Source of the DNA: Haliclystus octoradiatus | Lineage: Eukaryota; Cnidaria; Staurozoa; Stauromedusae; Haliclystidae | Length of the DNA: 64,000 nt | Assembly: GCA_916610825.1 (NCBI GenBank) | Contig: OU744449.1 | Coordinates: 1,240,001-1,304,000 of the forward strand | Direction: 5' to 3' | Part shown: positions 59,540-64,000 of the stretch, in pieces | Layout: every line of letters begins with the position of its first letter | How positions within the stretch are numbered: the stretch's first letter is position 1 | The notes under the pieces: generated by a model | Told to the model about the DNA's origin: nothing | Database searches by the model: none | The model's input: only the letters and a program-made list of their open reading frames with translations | Translations under genes and position numbers: made by a program

Positions 59540-61030
59540 CTACTCATGTTGCCATGCGGGCGGTCGTCGTAAACGAGACGGATATCGTCGGATGGAAGTA
59601 TCATTGTTAATATTACCAGTTGGTAATTCTAATTCACTATTATCAGTATCTAAAGACGACTCTGAATCAGAACATTCAGATGCAACATTATCGTTAATAA
59701 TATCAGTAGGCCTACTGTTACTAGCATCATCATTCATTTCATTCTCATTAACAGTACGCTTTCTCAAATGATAAACATGTCTAGGGTTAATAATCCCATT
59801 TATACTAACGTCAACTTTATAATGAGATATTTGTTTAATTACTATTCCTTCTTTCCATTTCGTTGTACATTTAACGCTATTATCAGGTTTCACCCAAACA
59901 AGATCATCTTTTTCATACACATTATCATACACTTCGGATTGTTCATTTGGCGAAGCAATAACTTTCAACCGGGGAATATAAGAATAAATAATCCTTGCAG
60001 GAGACATACTAGTATTTTTACAAGTTGGAACATTATTATACCAGTAAACAGCATCTAAAACTCCATTCCCTGTTTTTTCTGCACGTGATTTTACCGTACG
60101 GTGATTCCTTTCGACTATACCGTTACCACTTGCTTTATACGCAGCTCTTGGATTTAAACGTACATTCCAATTAACGCAGAACTGTTTCATTTTTGTGGAT
60201 TTAAAAGATGAATAATTATCTAACAATAATTCTTGAGGAGGACCTCGTTCACTGAATATATTAGGCCTACTAAGTTGTGCTATAATATCAGCATCGCCTT
60301 CACTTCGAATTTTTCGCCATATGGCAAACCGTGAAGGGCCGCAATCAACAATAGTAAGAAACTTTTCATGTTTGTACTTTGTGACATCTACACTTAGCCG
60401 TTTCCAATTTTCTGTAACTGTCAAATGTCCTTTTTCAATAGGTTTCACGCCAGACGGGTCTACTGACTGGCATTCTTCACATTTTGATATCACATCTTTA
60501 ATTAAATTTCTAGGCACATTAACAACATTCATTTCATCCAGTAACCATTTCGTTTGTTTATATCCGCCATGAATTAAACGATGAGCATCTTCTACAGTAG
60601 AACGTTCAGACGTTGACACAGTTGCAGAACATACATTTATACTATCTAAATTGGTACTGTTCACTAATTTTAACCAAGTAGTCGGTACGCGAGTAAGAAT
60701 ATCAGCCAAATTTTTATTTGCTTTAACTAAATCAATAGACAATTCTAAATTATATTCTCTCACAAGAGATTCAATTAATTCTAATCTTCGTTGAATAAGA
60801 AGTTCACTTACAGCCTTGGTTTTAACTCGTTGTCGGCTGGTTAACACATCACGTACCCATCCATGTACAGTAGATGAATCAGTTTTAATTTTAATACGTT
60901 TTAATGACCACACAATAGCAAGATTTAAGCCCTTGATTACAGACTCCAATTCTGCTAAATTAATATGAGCTGCATCTTTTCGTAACCAAGAGGCGTCTTC
61001 AATGGTATCTCCGTTTACTTGAATACACAC
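59540..61030 (-). CDS. LTR retrotransposon pol fragment: RNase H end plus integrase
   Basis: A 496-codon open frame, truncated at the 5' end, from the retroelement at 59177-61114. It starts inside RNase H: LAELESVIKGLNLA carries the acidic helix and KIKTDSSTVHGWV the second acidic site. Then follows the integrase zinc finger, HRLIH with CEEC (H-x3-H, C-x2-C), then the DDE core: LSVDVTKYKHEKFLTIVD, LLLDNYSSF, and GNGIVERNHR with the final glutamate. A basic tail ends RRYPSRLRRPPAWQHE. Domain order RNase H then integrase fits Ty3/Gypsy or BEL/Pao. I lean to Ty3/Gypsy without proof. There are no stops, so it is young or selected, but it cannot move alone without reverse transcriptase. Confidence 0.85.
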   Translation of the reverse strand: MCIQVNGDTIEDASWLRKDAAHINLAELESVIKGLNLAIVWSLKRIKIKTDSSTVHGWVRDVLTSRQRVKTKAVSELLIQRRLELIESLVREYNLELSIDLVKANKNLADILTRVPTTWLKLVNSTNLDSINVCSATVSTSERSTVEDAHRLIHGGYKQTKWLLDEMNVVNVPRNLIKDVISKCEECQSVDPSGVKPIEKGHLTVTENWKRLSVDVTKYKHEKFLTIVDCGPSRFAIWRKIRSEGDADIIAQLSRPNIFSERGPPQELLLDNYSSFKSTKMKQFCVNWNVRLNPRAAYKASGNGIVERNHRTVKSRAEKTGNGVLDAVYWYNNVPTCKNTSMSPARIIYSYIPRLKVIASPNEQSEVYDNVYEKDDLVWVKPDNSVKCTTKWKEGIVIKQISHYKVDVSINGIINPRHVYHLRKRTVNENEMNDDASNSRPTDIINDNVASECSDSESSLDTDNSELELPTGNINNDTSIRRYPSRLRRPPAWQHE

Positions 61031-61114
61031 ACCAGTGGCTATAGAGCTGGCATCACAGCAAACTGAGTCTCACTTTCATGTATACGTATGAAACAATAAC
61101 GCATTATCATTACA

Positions 61115-61368
61115 GTGAACATTTTAACAGGTATTCACAATAGAAAAATGAAAGAAAATACCTTCATCCTATATTGTACCGTTCTTCATTTTACTTGTTT
61201 TTGGGAAAAAATTAAATATTTTATTTTATAGACGTGTGGCACCAGCCCTTCAGACTGTGACACAGTCACACAGAGACTGAGCTGAGGAGCTGCTGAGCTG
61301 AGGAAGAGACTCTGAGAATCACAGTTCACAGACAGTCACAGCATTGTTTGTCATCCAGTCTGCAAATA
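61115..61368. other. Gap between LTR element and next ORF
   Basis: It holds the right end of the split MITE (61115-61140), then a short GAGCTGAGGA-type direct repetition near 61277-61305 just before the ORF at 61369. Possible promoter region; no motif is decisive. Confidence 0.4.
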
Positions 61369-61662
61369 ATGGCAATCTCGACGAGTTACCTATCTATTAC
61401 AGTTATATTGATATACCATGCATACTTTACTTACTCTTTCTTTGAATCTAATCCTTTGGCAGAAGGAGTGTGGATTAAAACATTTTCAAGGGGGCATAAA
61501 GATGGTAAGGTTAGTTCTTCTTGTTCATTTGAAGTATCGTCAGCCATCTCTCCCCACAGCACATCAGTGCAAGAAAAATCTTCATTAATCATTACTAATG
61601 AGCGTATATTTCAACGTACATTTTGTTTCCAAAGGTATGCTACTTTATATGTAACAATCTGA
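61369..61662 (+). CDS. Unidentified short membrane-anchored protein or first exon
   Basis: The frame from the ATG at 61369 encodes 97 residues. It starts MAISTSYLSITVILIYHAYF, a hydrophobic N-terminus that could be a signal anchor. A soluble Ser-rich part follows: ESNPLAEGVWIKTFSRGHKD and SFEVSSAISPHS. Composition looks protein-like. Consensus donors occur at 61505 (GATG|GTAAGG) and 61635 (CAAAG|GTATGC), so the real product may be longer and spliced. ABITRAM begins only 215 bp after the stop in the same orientation, which leaves little room for more exons unless the genes overlap. I do not recognise the family. An upstream in-frame TTG at 61348 is ignored. Confidence 0.45.
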   Translation: MAISTSYLSITVILIYHAYFTYSFFESNPLAEGVWIKTFSRGHKDGKVSSSCSFEVSSAISPHSTSVQEKSSLIITNERIFQRTFCFQRYATLYVTI

Positions 61663-61876
61663 ACTTTTTAATGACTATAACTTTTGTTAAAACAAAAGAA
61701 AATATAAGAATTGTAGCATTTCCCAAATGCCTCAGTCTTTTTAAAGTTTGAGAGACTGCTACAACAGGGCGGAAAACCGAACCAAAAGTACATAAACAAT
61801 TCATCGCATATTCGCATTGCAAGTTGCAAAGAGCCGAAAGCTTATATTTACATGTGCTTGTAGATCTGTTTCTTCG

Positions 61877-62854
61877 ATGGCAAAAATATTACCCTCAGTT
61901 GTTGACCGCTACTTCACTCGATACTTTTGGATAGGTGAGTAGGGTGGGTAAGGATCAAAGCAATTATTGGCAGAGTTTATTAACATGAGTCATGAAGGAT
62001 AAATCAGAAGGAAACAACAGTTTTGTTACTAAACGTTTGAACTTTCCTATTAGTTTATACTTTAGGCTATAGGGCGTAGTTAAATCAATGTTATGATTTG
62101 ACTTAAACTTGAAAGTGTAGAGGCTTCACACTGAGGACGGATTCACTGGTAACAGATTCAGTGAGACTATGTCACTCACATTCTCACAATGACTGTATCA
62201 AAATCAAACCAAATGTCAAATTGTCAGATGATAGCCATTGATAGGATGATTCTAGTTTTTTAACCCAAGTCTGGTATAAACGCGCACATTTTTTTGTTAG
62301 TTTTTCATCCGCCACGCGAAATACAAGAATTCCAGTCTGGGCCATCACCACCCCAAGATAAAAAAAATTTAAGTCTCTCAAGCCGCCCACAAAATTTTTA
62401 ACAGAAATCCTTTGAACACTATATAGATTCAGATTAGAATAAACCATTTCGTTTGTCTATTTATCTACAAAAAAAGAATCTGTTTTCCATTATAGTTATG
62501 TTATTTTGCTAATGAAGGTTGTTCATGTGACGAGATATAAGATGTGCCAGTTACATGAACATACCATCTTTCAACTTTGGAAGATGTGATACTGTTTTTA
62601 TATTTTGTTGAAACTTGGTGTTAATGATGTAACAGGAAATGTAAACTGTGTTAATTATGTTTAATTATGTTAAAGAATGTTTAATTATGTTAAAAAGCTT
62701 GTTCAAAGTCTGCCATTACAAAGCATACATAATAAAGTTCAGACCTAGAAGAAGTATTTTGTTTCTTGTCTCCTTACATGAACAAACTATTTCTTTTGGT
62801 AGACATTAATAAAAAAATTGGTGAAGATCAATGTATTTTGGTACATTCCAATCG
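61877..62854 (+). CDS. ABITRAM: ABITRAM (Simiate/FAM206A), first two coding exons; gene continues beyond window
   Basis: ABITRAM is a small conserved actin-regulating protein of nucleus and cytoplasm with a glycine-cleavage-H-like fold. Exon 1 is 61877-61934 (MAKILPSVVDRYFTRYFWI) and exon 2 is 62803-62854 (DINKKIGEDQCILVHSNR). The splice sites are consensus and phase 1 carries over. VDRYFTR and EDxCIL-HSNR are the family signature at the N-terminus. The start is the first ATG in frame, and its position matches the family. I could not find exon 3 before 64000, so the gene runs off the window. The other frame of exon 1 is also open but ends in TAG at the splice site. Confidence 0.87.
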
Positions 62855-63112
62855 GTAAGTCACACTGTTTTCTATTTTGTGAACTTAGTTTGACCTTAGT
62901 TTGCTAATTAGCTTAGGGTCACAGACTTGTCAGTATATTGCAACAAAATCAAATATCATCAAAATATTATTATGTAGGCCTATGAATTTTATTTTGCCCA
63001 TGCCCACTAGATGCGAATCATAACATTTCTTAAATGTTTTAATAAATATTTTCTTTTCCAAATGAGTGTGTTGATTTGACATGGAAAGTACCAATACATG
63101 GGCTACATGAAG

Positions 63113-63287
63113 GGTCTGACAACAGGTTCAGCCACCTGTAATCAGTCTAGAGCCATTTTGCAGCTTTCTTCTGAATTTTTTGTTGAGCTTTGACCAATAA
63201 ATCATAAAAGTATCAATTTTCTTCTGAATTTGTTCTAACCTTCCGGAATCTAAGATTCCAGGATTCCTACTTAAATTGTTAGACCCT
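63113..63287. mobile_element. Family B MITE
   Basis: It begins GGGTCTGACAACAGG and ends AAATTGTTAGACCCTGG, imperfect inverted repeats. The interior has TTTGACCAATAAATCATAAA and CTTCCGGAATCTAAGATTCC as in other copies. Confidence 0.6.
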
Positions 63288-63377
63288 GGTTACATGAGGT
63301 GTTGATGATACGACTGTTCATAATCGTTTCATAAACGTTGTTTTCATATAATAAACTATAACATTTTCATATAACGT

Positions 63378-63560
63378 AACCCAGCAAACACGGAGACGTC
63401 CCTGCAACGTCAGGAGACGTCTACGAAGGTCGATGGACAGTCTCCGAGACGTCCGTTTGGACGTCTATCGACAGTGTACCAGTAGACAATTATTTACGTC
63501 CCGGTGACGTTATCAGATCGTCTAAGAGACCTTCATGGAGACCCTCCGGTGACTAAACTC
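63378..63560. repeat. GACGTC-rich repeat block
   Basis: It opens ACCCAGCAAACACGGAGACG and contains about ten variants of GAGACGTC and TCGAC/TCGTC words, with much higher GC than its surroundings. The head AACCCAGCAAACAC resembles ends of some DNA transposons. No target duplication or second terminus was found. Confidence 0.5.
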
Positions 63561-64000
63561 TGACATTGATTTGCGAGATATTTGCCTCGCCTTTGGCAAT
63601 ATATGCCACGCATGAAGGTCACAGTTCACACTATTCTGTTTAAAAGTATTTAACATGAAAGAACTACAAAGTGTTGTGTTTTCAAACGCATTCAATTTAT
63701 TAAACATAAAATAAAACGTTCATAGTTGAATTCAAATGATAGTTATGAGATCTTTCTTACAAGTGTTTATCTTCTACCGTTCAAGTTAGTTAAAGGAATT
63801 CCTTTAATGAATGTTGATAAATTTCACGCAAATTGTCAATACAAATAATATATTCGATACGCCATTAGTAGCTTAATCCACACGTAGTTTCGTTGTGATA
63901 ACCAAATCCGTAAACAATGTCTGCTAATAATATAAATCCCAGATTTTATAACCATATTTTGTAATAATAATCCAACATCGAAGTTCTAATTAGTAGCTGT

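Larger units (their letters stand above)
59177..61114 (-). mobile_element. Internally deleted LTR retrotransposon with 5-bp target duplication
   Basis: GTGAA flanks both ends (59172-59176 and 61115-61119). The complete 3' LTR is 59177-59403 (227 bp; TGTAATGATAATGCG to TTACTACA on the minus strand). A polypurine tract AGGGGAAG lies directly before it (59411-59404). Of the 5' LTR only the last-named 50 bp remain (61065-61114), matching 59354-59403. Between them is the C-terminal pol ORF. Gag, protease and reverse transcriptase are gone, so the deletion spans most of the 5' LTR to RNase H. Confidence 0.9.
62855..64000. other. ABITRAM intron 2, repeats at the window end
   Basis: It contains a family B copy (63113-63287) and a GACGTC-rich block (63378-63560). 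No coding exon is recognised, and the remaining sequence shows nothing. Confidence 0.5.

Noticed and set aside
61864-61934. Exon of the upstream ORF reading LFLRWQKYYPQLL
   Set aside because: That frame meets TAG exactly at the donor, while the frame starting at 61877 gives the clear ABITRAM N-terminus.

Overview
The window is animal nuclear DNA: intron-rich, AT-rich and full of transposable elements. GT-AG introns break up every conserved gene, there are no operons, and intergenic spaces are short. The proteins are clearly metazoan. The repeat load (hAT-like and TA-flanked MITEs, tRNA-derived SINEs, Penelope, a non-LTR LINE, an LTR element) suggests a marine or other invertebrate. A tunicate or other invertebrate deuterostome is only a guess.

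Layout. 1-2320: intergenic repeats. 2522-13501 (+): CCT5, the epsilon subunit of the TRiC/CCT chaperonin, complete in nine exons, with heat-shock-element pentamers just upstream. 13856-18945 (-): a complete three-exon single-domain rhodanese, tail-to-tail with CCT5 and divergent from the next gene across about 480 bp. 19429-53984 (+): SHPRH, about 30 exons, encoding a SNF2-family E3 ligase with PHD and RING fingers of about 1579 aa. 54937-58730 (-): SUPT7L (STAF65gamma), a histone-fold subunit of SAGA, five exons, convergent with SHPRH. 59177-61114: an internally deleted LTR retrotransposon. 61369 onward (+): a small unidentified membrane-anchored ORF, then the first two exons of ABITRAM (Simiate/FAM206A), which runs out of the window.

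Most striking signals. (1) Introns 3, 4 and 5 of CCT5 each hold a 136-nt copy of one RNA-like element with full box H/ACA snoRNA architecture: two hairpins, two pockets, an H box and a terminal ACA. Pocket-to-box distances are 14 and 16 nt. A divergent fourth copy lies in intron 2. CCT5 therefore looks like a snoRNA host gene. (2) SHPRH intron 22 holds a 5.7-kb nested fold-back element inserted in a LINE. Removing it at its 6-7 bp target duplication restores the LINE reading frame. (3) SUPT7L intron 2 holds a head-to-head pair of Penelope 3' ends with an intact GIY-YIG-type ORF and a 15-bp target duplication. (4) A dense heat-shock-element array followed by a TATA box lies inside a rhodanese intron.

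The host genes serve protein folding (CCT5), chromatin and DNA-damage tolerance (SHPRH), transcriptional co-activation (SUPT7L) and small-sulfur chemistry (rhodanese). They are ordinary neighbours rather than a functional cluster. All exon boundaries were read by eye from splice consensus, reading phase and remembered family similarity. No search was run.
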